This document shows, piece by piece, positions 10,995 through 20,479 of a stretch of DNA of 64,000 nt. The translations under genes and the position numbers were made by a program. Where the stretch lies: assembly GCA_030765045.1 (NCBI GenBank), contig CM060964.1:278473888-278537887 (forward strand). The letters are read 5' to 3'. Under the pieces are notes generated by a model, which did no database searches, had not been told where the DNA came from, and was given only the letters and a program-made list of their open reading frames with translations. The stretch is from Tenodera sinensis. Taxonomy: Eukaryota > Arthropoda > Insecta > Mantodea > Mantidae. The first letter of the stretch is position 1; every line of letters begins with the position of its first letter.

Positions 10995-11410
10995 ATCACA
11001 GACCATTAGCTGATTCTAACGACTTGCAGGTACATACCTGTGCAACACTAGACATAAGCCTAAATATTGCACGAAAATATCCTTTTACTCTGACACTAAC
11101 ATTAGCTTATCTCACAACGACATGCAGGTTTTCACCTGTGAAACACTAGATATAAGCTGAAACATTGCACGAATAACCTCAGGTATGCTAACACTAAAAT
11201 TAGCTGAAAGTATAACGACTGGCAGGTAAATACCTGTGCAACACTAGACATAAGCTCAAATTGCACGAATAACCTCAGGTATGCTAGCTCTAACATTAGC
11301 AGATATCATAACGACTTGCAGGTAAATACCTGTGCAACCCTAGAATTAAGCACCACACAAATTACATCTTGACTAACAGGTCTATGCCTGTGCAACCTAA
11401 TCATAAGTAA
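10995..11410 (+). repeat. 97-bp tandem repeats in the 3' UTR of element 2
   Basis: Five imperfect units are each marked by a short inverted repeat, GCAGGT-AAAT-ACCTG(T)GC or a variant. The centres lie near 11034, 11131, 11229, 11326 and 11385, so the first four are 96-98 bp apart. The units also share CAACACTAGACATAAGC and TGCACGAA motifs. The design matches the hairpin-bearing repeats at 1-420 although the sequences differ. Confidence 0.75.
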
Positions 11411-11624
11411 GCGTAACTGCGTCTAATATCAACACAAATTTAACAATGCATTTTATCTCTCTTGGTGATGTCCAGGTTTCATGGGCATTACCAAAAAGCA
11501 ACATTTGACTCGCTCGCATGAAATTCATGCCAGCTTAAAGCATTCAATTACTAACCGGGGTGCTATGCGGGACCCGACTAACGCACGATGATGCACGAAA
11601 CCTTTAGCATTTTACGAACTAACA

Positions 11625-11734
11625 CGTGGAGGGGTTTTTTAGTGAGTAACCCTCCCCCTTCAGGGCGCAGGGACCCTCACACTGTTGGCCTCAGCATGTC
11701 GGCCTCCGCCTGTAACGGGTTTTTCCCCTCCACG
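11625..11734 (+). promoter_or_regulatory. Terminal 3' UTR stem-loop of element 2
   Basis: CGTGGAGGGG (11625-11634) pairs perfectly with CCCCTCCACG (11725-11734). The loop starts TTTTTTAGTGAGTA and ends GGGTTTTT. It is immediately followed by GTATAT and the poly(A). Compared with 6622-6727, the stem has an extra A-T pair, a compensated change. Confidence 0.7.
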
Positions 11735-11801
11735 GTATATAAAAAAAAATCTACGCCGAGAGACTGACGGACCTGATCTTCAGCTCCAACAGAACGTCAA
11801 C

Positions 11802-13043
11802 ATGGGGAAAAAGAAAGCAGCGAAGACCAGCACAAAACCCGCGCAAAAGACTTCGGTCTTGGCGCGAGCAAACACGCCGCCGAGAACTTTGCCTGATTCA
11901 CCGCCAGAGCGCGCCAAGTCAGAGCGACAGCCGCTCTCAGCCAGCCGCCCAGTCTCACCAGTCGTGGCTAAGTCTCCGCCACGAGCAGTCGCGGCAGAGC
12001 CAGTGCACACGCCGCCGCCAACCCAGTACCGCCAGCCGACGCCGCCGCCAACCCATCACCGCCAGACGACGCCACCGCCACCCACAGCTTCCTCCTGGCG
12101 GCATAGTGCAGTAGTGTGCGGAGTTCCACGGGACTTTCCGTGCCGCTACCTGCTGTCAGCCGCCAGGCAACTGTGGCAGTCCAGTGTCAGGGCCACGAGA
12201 ATTCATACTGATCGCGGCCCTACCATGATGGTACGGATAGAGTTTGCGGACCAGGCCGACCGGGAAGCTGCCTTGACGGCGGGGCTGCCCTTGTTAGGGC
12301 AACGCCTGCGCATTGAGGCCAGCAGAACGGATCGCCTGGTCCCATGTCACCGCTGCTGCCAGTTCGGCCACCAGGCCGAGACCTGCTCTGCCAGCCCGCG
12401 GTGCCACTATTGCGGTGCCCGGGCATTGACAGCGCAGTGCAAGGGTCACGACCTGCGACACCGCCGCCGGTACTGTGCCACCTGTAATGGCTTCGGCCAT
12501 TATACAGGCCAGGCACAGTGCCCTCTGCATCCACGGCGAACTTCACAACAGACCAGCACTTCCACACAACAACGCGAGCAGCAACGACCAGCACCACGAA
12601 GCACCAGCACCAGTCAACCAGCTCCAGGAACTACACCACCACCGGCAGCACCACCAGTCCCCGCAGTCAGCCAGGAGCTACGGGACGCTATCCAGGACCT
12701 CCACGCGGAGTTGCTGAATGTTAGCGCCCGCCTGGCTACGATTGAAGAATCGCTCGCCACAATCTCCGCCGCAGCAAGTGGCACCATCTCGAGGAACGTC
12801 ACAGAGGCTCTCGAGCCAATTAAGCAGACGCTTGGACGGCTCGAGATCCCGACTGCCAACCCGACCACCACCAGGGAGGTCTCAACACAGACTCGCCGCA
12901 CCAAGGAGACACCACCAGCTCGACAACAACAACCACCGCAGTTCCTACCGTCACGAGCCAAGGCAGCGGGCTTCCACATTCATGATGGCCGCCCCTGCTC
13001 GGAGTTGTGTCGCTCCATGAAGTGTACGGCGTATCCGGATTGA
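11802..13043 (+). CDS. Gag-like ORF1 with CCHC zinc knuckles (ORF1-only element)
   Basis: 413 residues from ATG 11802 (MGKKKAAKTSTKPAQKT). The frame is open upstream to 11685, but that part is the tail of element 2. Order of parts: a basic, Pro/Ser-rich N-terminus with repeated PTPPPTHHRQ-like units (1-100); an RRM-like PRE_C2HC-type region (SAVVCGVPRDFPCRYLL ... GPTMMVRIEFAD, about 105-165); a cysteine cluster CHRCCQFGHQAETC, CHYCGARALTAQC and CATCNGFGHYTGQAQC (about 178-243); a Gln/Thr-rich stretch; an amphipathic helix-rich C-terminus (about 285-350); and a final Cys-containing end (CSELCRSMKC). It should bind element RNA as a Gag. It is the only intact Gag-type ORF in the array, although its RT partner is absent from the element. 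Confidence 0.8.
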   Translation: MGKKKAAKTSTKPAQKTSVLARANTPPRTLPDSPPERAKSERQPLSASRPVSPVVAKSPPRAVAAEPVHTPPPTQYRQPTPPPTHHRQTTPPPPTASSWRHSAVVCGVPRDFPCRYLLSAARQLWQSSVRATRIHTDRGPTMMVRIEFADQADREAALTAGLPLLGQRLRIEASRTDRLVPCHRCCQFGHQAETCSASPRCHYCGARALTAQCKGHDLRHRRRYCATCNGFGHYTGQAQCPLHPRRTSQQTSTSTQQREQQRPAPRSTSTSQPAPGTTPPPAAPPVPAVSQELRDAIQDLHAELLNVSARLATIEESLATISAAASGTISRNVTEALEPIKQTLGRLEIPTANPTTTREVSTQTRRTKETPPARQQQPPQFLPSRAKAAGFHIHDGRPCSELCRSMKCTAYPD

Positions 13044-13311
13044 CCACTTCACTCCAGGACTCAGCCATCATCATTCATTCACCAATCATGACCATCTCAT
13101 TTCACCTCAAGAATCAAGAGCACACCACTCACCATTATCACCAATGACTGCTACCAGGGGGCTCTCAGGGCTTAGGTCATGAGTGTCTCCTGGCCTTCAG
13201 CATCACCACGCTGTTACTGCCTCTGGCAAGCAGCTTCCATCGTCACCATAGAATGCGCAGGTGCATTATTGCGGTACTGCACAACCGAGGTTTTGACCTC
13301 TGGACCCTTCC

Positions 13312-13417
13312 GGTGGGGTTTTTTAGTGAGTAGACTGCCCGAGTTCGAAGCCCGGGTAGGAGTCTTACACTCGCATGCGTGCATGCGGTTAGGGCGTAAG
13401 TAGCCTTTTTCCCCACC
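13312..13417 (+). promoter_or_regulatory. Terminal 3' UTR stem-loop of the ORF1-only element
   Basis: GGTGGGG (13312-13318) pairs with CCCCACC (13411-13417). The enclosed sequence is almost identical to that of element 1 at 6622-6727, including TTTTTTAGTGAGTAG and GTAGGAGTCTTACACT. Sharing it with an RT-encoding family suggests trans-mobilisation. Confidence 0.65.
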
Positions 13418-13442
13418 ACAAAAAAAAAAAAAAAAAAAAAAA

Positions 13443-13942
13443 GTGGATGTTGTACAACGCCACTAGCGCGCAAATTACCACTAATCTAAGAGACTAATTG
13501 TACGCACTTCCTTTGTTCTTAGTGTATGTACATGTATATTTAGATTGTTTCAGGGATCCAGCATGCAGGGTATCGACACGCTCCCAGACTTCTGAGGCGC
13601 ACGAACAGACGCGGCTTATACACGCCAAGCAACATAGCACCCTGATTCCTGACAGCAATCACAAATGACTCCTACCAAACCATCCATGACTCCGCTAGGG
13701 GGCAAGCTGGGCTTCGGTCAAGCTCGTCTCCAAGCTCCTAACCTTCTCCGTCTGGTTACGCTATGCGAACCAGCTCTATTTTCACCATTGAATGCGCAGG
13801 TGCTACAGGCGGTACCGCAGCAGGCTTTCACCTTCCTAATCCGGTGGATGGGGTTTTTTAGTGGGTATGGCCATCTTCAATGGCGACTCCCACAGTACCA
13901 TGGGGTCTCGTAACAAGATTTTTCCCCTCCACCTAAAAAAAA
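13443..13942 (+). mobile_element. Short 3' fragment of a third related family (element 4)
   Basis: About 500 bp without coding sequence. It begins GTGGATGTTG after the poly(A) of element 3 and ends with a stem-loop, GGTGGATGGGG (13843-13853) with CCCCTCCACC (13924-13933), then a short A-rich end. The segment GAATGCGCAGGTGCTACAGG and the TTTTTTAGTGGGTA motif relate it to the tails of elements 1 and 3, but the rest has diverged. It is followed by GTGGATGTTA at 13944. Confidence 0.6.
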
Positions 13943-13952
13943 TGTGGATGTT

Positions 13953-14425
13953 ATTAATGCAGCCAGAGCAAAGGCCAATGGCCAACTCAACAGACTGTAC
14001 CCGCTGATAAATCTCAACAGCAGCCTCAAGCTACGCATGGGACTTACGCTCTATAAGACGCTGATCCGACCCATCTTAACTTACGCCGCCCTGGTATGGG
14101 GATATGCGGTAAAAATGCACATAAAGCGCCTCCAAACGATGCAAAATAGAATACTGCGAATTATTGCAAAACTACCGACAGAGGCTCCTACGTACCAGCT
14201 ACATGAAGAGCTAAAAATGCTCACAATCGAGTAGTTTATTAAACACCTGGCATGCAACCTGTACGCCAAAAAGAATAAGAACCACAACGAGCAAATACGA
14301 ATGCTCGGGGAGTATGATTTGACTCGCGACAAACACCTGCGCCCTCTATCATTGTTCGATCGCACTATAAATATAGGCGAACCTGAACTCAACATACAGG
14401 AATAACAGAATAATTTAGTACCATG
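13953..14425 (+). pseudogene. Jockey-type RT C-terminal fragment (element 5)
   Basis: It reads ARAKANGQLNRLYPLIN, LRMGLTLYKTLIRPILTYAA, VWGYAVKMHIKRLQ and, after an in-frame TAG near 14232, continues to FDRTINIGEPELNIQE. It is nearly identical to 5404-5881. The active site is not included, so this is an inert 3' fragment. Confidence 0.85.
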
Positions 14426-15267
14426 AAATTACTGGTTAGGGGATGAAGGGAAGCACACAACAAACACATAACACTAAAATACATACTTTACACTCAAGCC
14501 CTCACAATCCTTGTGCTACCTAGCCAAGGCGGACCCCGGGAGACGAGGGCCTCCCGGTGGTAGCACAGGCTCGCTCCTGCACTTCAGGCAGACAGCCCGC
14601 CATGTGTGCACTTACACGACCAGGCAAGATCAGGTACACGATTAATGACGAAGCCTCCGGCTTGATAACACCATAGTAAGTAAGATTAACAGACACAGTA
14701 GAAGTTAGCTCTACAAGTTGTGAATCATGTCACCATAACTGCACCTAGTTATATAAGCGTATCTTAAATACTTCTAGTATAGATTATAGGACTTAATATA
14801 AATAATTAAAAATAAAAAAAATTAAACTACTCTGAGGACAAGAAACGAAACCTTCGGGTGGAGATTTAAAAACTAAACATGCTCATTTTACTCATCCCTC
14901 ACATCCATCTACACCTAACGATGCCAAACGGCTGAAACACAAAAGAACACCATCAACTATCAAACACATCACCATTAATTACTACCAGGGGCCACTCAGG
15001 GCTTATGTCATGTTTGCCCTCCGGCACATCAGTAATACTCGCTGTTACTGCCACTGGCAGGCAGCTTCCATCTCTCACCACAGAATGCGCAGGTGCTTTA
15101 TGCGGTACTGCAGCATAGAGGCCTCGACCTCAAGACTTCCGGTGAGTTTTTTTTTTTTTTTTTTTGTGAGTAGGCTGCCCGGGTTCGAAGCCAGGGTAGG
15201 AGTCTTACACTCGCATGCGTGCATGCGGTTAGGGCGTAAGTAGCCTTTTTCCATACCACAAAAAAAA
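13953..15267 (+). mobile_element. 5'-truncated Jockey-type element 5, with 8-bp TSD
   Basis: A second copy of the element 1 family, truncated at almost the same point of the RT thumb. It is flanked by GTGGATGT at 13944-13951 and 15268-15275. The 3' stem-loop has decayed: the G run became GGTGAG and a run of about 19 T replaced the usual T6, while the right arm reads CCATACC. The poly(A) is 15259-15267. Confidence 0.8.
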
Positions 15268-15275
15268 GTGGATGT

Positions 15276-15417
15276 GTTTCATGGCTATTGTCCAGGCAGG
15301 GCTTAGTTGAAGTCCGTGGTCCCTGTTGTAATTGTTTGGATGTAGTTTTCAAACCACACACGGCTGATTACCCGTGAAGCTGTAATAAATAACGCGCGCC
15401 GTGAAAGCTTTAAATAA
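15276..15417 (+). other. Possible LINE 3' end with TAA-rich tail
   Basis: Unique sequence that ends in AGCTTTAAATAATAATAAAAA before the purine-rich microsatellite. The TAA-type tail suggests the 3' end of another retroelement, from whose tail the microsatellite may have grown. No coding motif is seen. Confidence 0.3.
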
Positions 15418-15735
15418 TAATAAAAAGAAGAAGAAGAAGAAGAAGAAGAAGAAGAAGAAGAAGAAGAAGAAAGAGAAGACGAATAAGGAGAAGAATAAGG
15501 AGGAGGAGGAGAAGGAGAAGGAGAAGAAGAAGAGGAAGAGGAAGAAGAAGTAGAAGAAGAAGAAAAAGAAAAAGAAAAAGAAAAAGAAGAAGAAGAAGAA
15601 GAAGAAGAAGAAGAAGAAGAAGAAGAAGAAGGAGGAGGAGGAGGAGGAGGAGGAGGAGGAGGAGAACGATGATGACGGTGGTGGTGGTGATGACGATGAT
15701 GACGATGACATCGACGACGAAGACGAAGATGACGA
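15418..15735 (+). repeat. Large (GAA)n/(GAG)n/(GAT)n microsatellite
   Basis: About 320 bp, almost purely purine on the plus strand until the GAT/GAC part (15666-15735). It starts as GAA repeats, with GAG-, AAAAAG- and GAC-type interruptions. The long Ser, Phe, Leu or Glu open frames across it are composition artefacts. A purine tract this long could form triplex DNA. Confidence 0.95.
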
Positions 15736-17235
15736 TAATGATGAAACATAACAAAATAGCTATTTCCCATAAAAGTGGACAGTGGAAGGTGGGTATACTT
15801 TATATGTCAGCTGACATGAATCAAACAATGTTAGACACAAAATACGATATTTCTACACATCTGGCTTTTTCAGTTATGAAAATAATATTTAAATTAGAGT
15901 TTCAAAATGCAGAAACAGAAGTTATATCAGTTTCAGATAGTTAATGCACTAAATTGATCCTAATTTTAAACTACTCTGTTCTGAAGTTATATGCTACTTT
16001 AAATTAATTCCAAAAGTAGTTTTCTAATGTAATTGTAATATTAGATAAACTGGTTCAGCTGTGATAGGCCAGAAAGCATGAGGGGAGAACCTCCATAGTT
16101 TTGTGACTCATTTCCTGATACGATTTGTAGCACTTTCACTATACTAAACTTTCCTTTTACTTTGAGGTTATGGTTTGTGGCTATTTCAAACAACAGCCAT
16201 ATGTTTTAAACTTTGATGTTGAAATTTCATGTCAAATATAGAATTTCACATGCACTGAATAAAAGCAATTTGGAAAATTTCCAGTGCATGTGCAAACATC
16301 TCCATGAATAGAATAAATAAAATCCCTAAAATAGGCTAAATGGAAGTTTTACAACGCTTAAACATGCCAGGTGGAGATGTATATAAAATCCCCTGAACAT
16401 AAAATATCCTTCAGCTGGAAACACCTCTGTTATTTCTTATTCTCTTCCAAATGTCTCTAGTGGCTTTGATATAAATAGTATCTGTTTGTGACATTGGCAT
16501 AACACAAACTATGTCCAGCTGATATTCCATGACTCGGTTATACTCATTTTAGCTGTCACCTAGTTATATAATAAGGAAACACCCAGGTCCTTGTTGCAGA
16601 TATCATATATGCATCTAAATGTGTGTTTTTGAATCTTGTTCAAACTAAGTATTTGTAAACAGAAGCATACTCGGGAATGACAAACAATTGCTGCTACATG
16701 AAGATACTTAAGATATATCATTTGTATTGAATAAAGATTTTCTTAGCAAATGCAGTTCCTGAAATATTCATCAATTTACATCCAACTTTTCCAGTGCTGA
16801 AGACTAGATTGGCTGCCACTAAGAACTTTTAAACTGCTCAAGTTCTGTACATGAGTTCATGACAAAAAAGGGCAACAGTTGATATGGACAGTCGAATGTT
16901 ACAGCATCTTGCTTGAAACCAGAAAAAACAATGTAACTGAACTATTCCTTAACATGAAAAAATGTATAGCAAAATACTTTATTCATGATTAAGGAACATG
17001 CATCAAAGAATTATTTTTAAATTAGTACTCTAATATAAAATGTGAGATACATGGAATTTGTAATGCATGGAAGAAACTGTGAATGTTGCATATAATATTG
17101 TAAGTCATCTTCTATAATATAGTGATGGGTGACCTACTCCAGAAAAGATTGCTCCATTGACATCTATATCACACTTTTGTTTTCTATGATCTACATAGAT
17201 AGGAATGTATTAACTAGTAGTGCAAATTTCTTTTT
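15736..17235. other. AT-rich stretch without recognised features
   Basis: No coding motif, RNA gene or repeat structure was recognised. It is probably intergenic or intronic. Confidence 0.5.
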
Positions 17236-17400
17236 TACTTCTTCTGTCACCTACCTATAGTAGGTAAGAGGGAGTATTGTACTCAACCCAAAAATTCTAC
17301 GTCAAGATTTCACTGGAAATACACACTTTGAGGAACCCTGAATCCACAAAAAACATTTTTAGGAAAAGTTCAGTGTATGTAAATAACATAAATGAAAGAC
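17236..17400 (+). repeat. Partial copy of an unclassified 0.55-kb interspersed repeat
   Basis: GAGTATTGTACTCAACCCAAAAATTC and the following CAAGATTTCACTGGAAATA match the repeat seen best at 50845-51375, in the same orientation. Only the first third is present. Confidence 0.6.
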
Positions 17401-17519
17401 CATATGCTGGATAAATACAAAATATATACCTTAGAAAGACACCATTAACCCTTAGATGGTAACATCTGTCTCTCAGGCAAATGTAAAATTTCTCAATGTA
17501 TAGTAGGCACATGTACTTG

Positions 17520-18192
17520 TGTAGCAGTTCTTTTACGACAATTCTGCAGTAGCTACGAGTCTTATCTACAGGTGTTATGGGTGTAAGCGGACAAATAAGG
17601 GCAATAATTATTATACTTCCAATAAGTGTTCAATTTTCCGCCAATTTAACTTTATTCTTATGAACTTACCACAACATAATAAATTATCTTCACTCTTTTA
17701 CAAACATTGGTGCTATTAGGTCTCAAAACTTCTCTGTAAATATCTTGGAATATTTACCAGATAATCATGCGTGATGAATATCTACACGTGGTGTTCAATT
17801 AAATGTCCTTGGATATCCGTGACAACATTGGACTGTATTGCCGACAAAATCTCTTTACATTCAGCAGCACGAACATGCGTCTGTCTACATTGACGGCATA
17901 TATCATTAGTAATTACTCCTTCATTACCTCTCTATAGGGGCAATTGTTTATTTCCCTAGTTACGGGCATAGTAACCAAGATTGATTGGCTATTTATTATT
18001 AGTTCAATCACAATCACAGTCATGATCGACCTTGAATACATTTCCCTTTGATACGCATAGTTTCGGGACCTTGACTAAAAGGAAAAAAAAAACACAATTC
18101 TGACAATCACAGTACATAATATTCACATTTACCACGTCCAAACAACCTGGCATATTCCCTGGTGCACTTTAACACACCCAATTCCAGTTACA
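17520..18192 (-). repeat. 3' LTR of element B
   Basis: 673 bp with TG...CA ends. It matches 21725-22463 through most of its length, including ATAATTATTATACTTCCAAT and TAGTTACGGGCATAG. The right copy has about 45 bp extra after AAAACT and a longer A run. The LTR divergence points to an old insertion. Confidence 0.85.
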
Positions 18193-18539
18193 TGTGCCCC
18201 ATAATCATGTTAAGTTTGCGTGATTAGTGTTTTAATTTTGTTACCATTCCAAGACAAAGGTAAAATTACTATTATTCCTCTTGCATTTGTACAACATGGA
18301 GAAAAAGAATTTTAAAAATGCATTTTCTAAAATATAACAGAAACCATATTTTTGACTAAAAAGTGAATTAAAATGGAACCTACTATTTAAATAACTAAAC
18401 CATGCCCACCCTTCCCTTTCCAATTTATTACACACATTAATATATTAAGGTACCCAAGCTGAGCAGAACATTACTTCCACTTACTGATGTTTTGCTCCTC
18501 ACTTTAACTTTTCTATCTGACCTTACCTTGGTCATCTCT

Positions 18540-18865
18540 TGTTCTCTTCTGACCCCGATGCTATTAGGGTTCCCGAGGGCTAGGGAGTCTTTATTTTTCC
18601 AACCTCTCCATTTCTCTATAAAATCTTAACCCCTAACATGCTGACCTGTCATGGCATGTAATACGTCCTCTGATTGGTGATCAGAGGATATGGTTGGTGA
18701 ATTTATTTTGATAATTCTCCCGGTCAGGTCGGTGAGACCCATAAACCAACGACAGGTGTGGTCCTCCAGACATTCTGGGGGTTGTGAGAGAGCGATGTGA
18801 CCGCCAAAACATAAAATATGGTGCTCTCTAAAAAGCGGTTACTATTACTGCTATTGCTCACTTCA
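18540..18865 (+). mobile_element. 5'-leader-like fragment of an I-type LINE inside element B
   Basis: The stretch 18713-18852 parallels the leader of the LINE ORF at 23366 (23235-23368). Shared blocks are TCTCCCGG/CCTCCCGG, GACCCATAAACCAACGACAGGTGTGGTCC, a G-run hairpin, TGATGT-like AC..GCCA and GCGGTTAC/ACAGTTAC. It then runs into TATTACTGCTATTG instead of coding sequence. It could be a small non-autonomous derivative that keeps only the LINE leader and a short tail. Confidence 0.45.
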
Positions 18866-19054
18866 ATATCATCAGTGAAAAATATTGGAGAGCAAGAGGA
18901 TTAATGACTTCATTGTCAGAAATCCAGCATTAGCTAACAACATTTGTATCCATACAATAAGGTTTCATAAATTTTTAGCTGAGAAGTTCAAACTTTATCC
19001 CTTTTTCAATGTGTATAATTATTTATGTATAGTATTGTAGGAATTTTAAAAATT

Positions 19055-19243
19055 TTAATCCTTATTCTTCCTATATGGTTTTAATTTTGATTTCTCATGC
19101 TTTCCCAGGGTCATACCTGCACTATTGTGTAATTCATATGTATGATCCCTGTATTGTCTCTTGCTTATGTATGGTCCTCCATACAACAGTTCCTTCTTAT
19201 AGTTGCATTTGATCGGCACCTTCAAAATACATTGTCTCTTCAA
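19055..19243 (-). pseudogene. End of pol (integrase C-terminus), element B
   Basis: A 62-codon remnant with KELLYGGPYISKRQ, DHTYELHN and KHEKSKLKPYRKNKD. It parallels the last residues of element A pol (MELLYTGPLVITKQ, DHTYELQN, YHKNKLKPYKERTK). Nothing upstream in pol is left, so this is the right side of the internal deletion. Confidence 0.75.
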
Positions 19244-19795
19244 AAGGACTTTGTCGCCAATTTTTGGGATCTTGATTTAGTTTTCCTGTATGCTATCAGT
19301 GTTTGCTTGTTCGTCCAAACATGTGTTATGCATCATGTGTTGTGCCTTATACCAGCGTTCATCACTGACATTGTTGATTGTATTAGACCTCATCTCGAGT
19401 GGGGCCTACAGCATGGGAAATTTCTCTGGGGTTTCTGTTGTTTTGGATCTTTAAATATTCCTTGCAAAAATTTATGTGATTTATTTGGTGTTCTTTACCA
19501 TGCCTACTATTGTGGAACTCCCTATTCTTACCATTGTAGTATGTTTCCCTTTTAGGTATTGTCCCTCTATATTACTCTCTTGTATCCAGGGTCCTCATGT
19601 CATAATCACTATCTTGGGGAGGCCATGCCCCTCTCCTCTCTTGGCCCATTCTGTATGTTGTCCTCTCTTGATGTTCCTCTTGCACGGGACTTGATATGTT
19701 CTTGTACCCATCATTTCCTAAATTATAAGTTGTCTTTTTGTTTCTGTTTTCCTGTGGCTTTTGGTTTCTTGTCTCAAATGCTGTCAAAAGTTCTA

Positions 19796-20250
19796 TTACA
19801 TCTGTAAAATCGACACTTTTGCTGCTCTAAGTCCTACACATACCACATTTGGAAAATGCCTGGTTATGCTAGTAATCAGTTCTGTTTCCAACATGCACAG
19901 CTTTATTACTTTTCCTTTATTCGCTACCTTCATACAATAATCTACCATTGATAACCCTTTTGATGGATCATATCTTCTAGTTACCAGTTTGATTATAGCT
20001 TGATTTTGTTTAGTGGGAACCCAGTATTGTGACAGAAATAAGTTTCTAAATGAAGAGTAGATTTCATGTCCTGCAAGTGTTAATCTTAGCCACTCCAAGG
20101 TCTTGTTCTTCAGACTCTTTTTAATTATCATTCTCAATTCCCTTGGTATTCTCTTTACTTTAAAGTACTCTTCTATTTTTCTTATGAAAGGTTTGGGGTT
20201 GTCCCCTTTATCCTCATTGAATGTCCGGTGTGTGATTTCATTTAATATGT
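19796..20250 (-). pseudogene. gag (capsid-like) remnant, element B
   Basis: It reads IIKKSLKNKTLEWLRLTLAG, YSSFRNLFLSQYWVPTKQNQ, YDPSKGLSMVDYCMKVANKG and ELITSITRHFPN, closely matching the second gag ORF of element A (60634-61521). This is the retrotrans_gag-like region that forms the capsid. It is open for 113 codons but truncated by frame breaks at both ends. Confidence 0.8.
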
Positions 20251-20479
20251 TGTTTGCGTAACATGTGTGTTGTGTGGTATGTGTTTGTGTGTGTATGGGC
20301 TCACTACATATTTAATCATTATTTTCATCTACATTTACACAATTTGAATCCATATAATTTTGGACAATCTCTGCACAATCACTATGTGTCTGCGATCCAA
20401 CCACAACCTGGTCTTTTTCTTGCATATATTTTGTATCGGTCATTATCTTTTGGCTTATTGATTTCAATTCTTCATTTAC

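Larger units (their letters stand above)
6871..11749 (+). mobile_element. Near-complete Jockey-type element 2
   Basis: It carries a 5'-truncated ORF1, ORF2 with endonuclease and RT, a 3' UTR of about 1 kb with 97-bp repeats, a terminal stem-loop and a short poly(A) (11741-11749). The left boundary, a few bases after the tRNA terminator, is approximate. I found no clear flanking duplication. Several frameshifts, two of them at cytosine runs, and a stop codon inactivate it. The minus-strand element at 1-4706 is a distant relative with the same layout. Confidence 0.75.
11750..13442 (+). mobile_element. ORF1-only Jockey-related element 3
   Basis: The segment starts directly after the poly(A) of element 2, has about 50 bp of leader, one long ORF, a 400-bp 3' UTR, a stem-loop and a poly(A) (13420-13442). 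No endonuclease or RT is present and there is no gap where ORF2 would fit. The last 290 bp matches the 3' tails of elements 1 and 5 closely. The next bases are GTGGATGTTG. It may be a non-autonomous Gag-only element or an internal-deletion product; the intact ORF favours the former. Confidence 0.7.

Noticed and set aside
11020..11400. CRISPR-like spaced repeats
   Set aside because: The 97-bp units are diverged throughout, lie in a LINE 3' UTR, and the window is eukaryotic.
5269..15275. Telomeric retrotransposon array
   Set aside because: The head-to-tail order is suggestive, but there are no TTAGG-type repeats, target duplications are present, and unrelated sequence follows on both sides.
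15303..15770. Long Ser-, Leu- or Phe-rich open frames on the minus strand
   Set aside because: They are produced by the GAA/GAG/GAT microsatellite and carry no other signal.
19142..19807. Plus-strand hydrophobic frames of 70-137 codons
   Set aside because: Antisense shadows of the gag and pol remnants of LTR element B.
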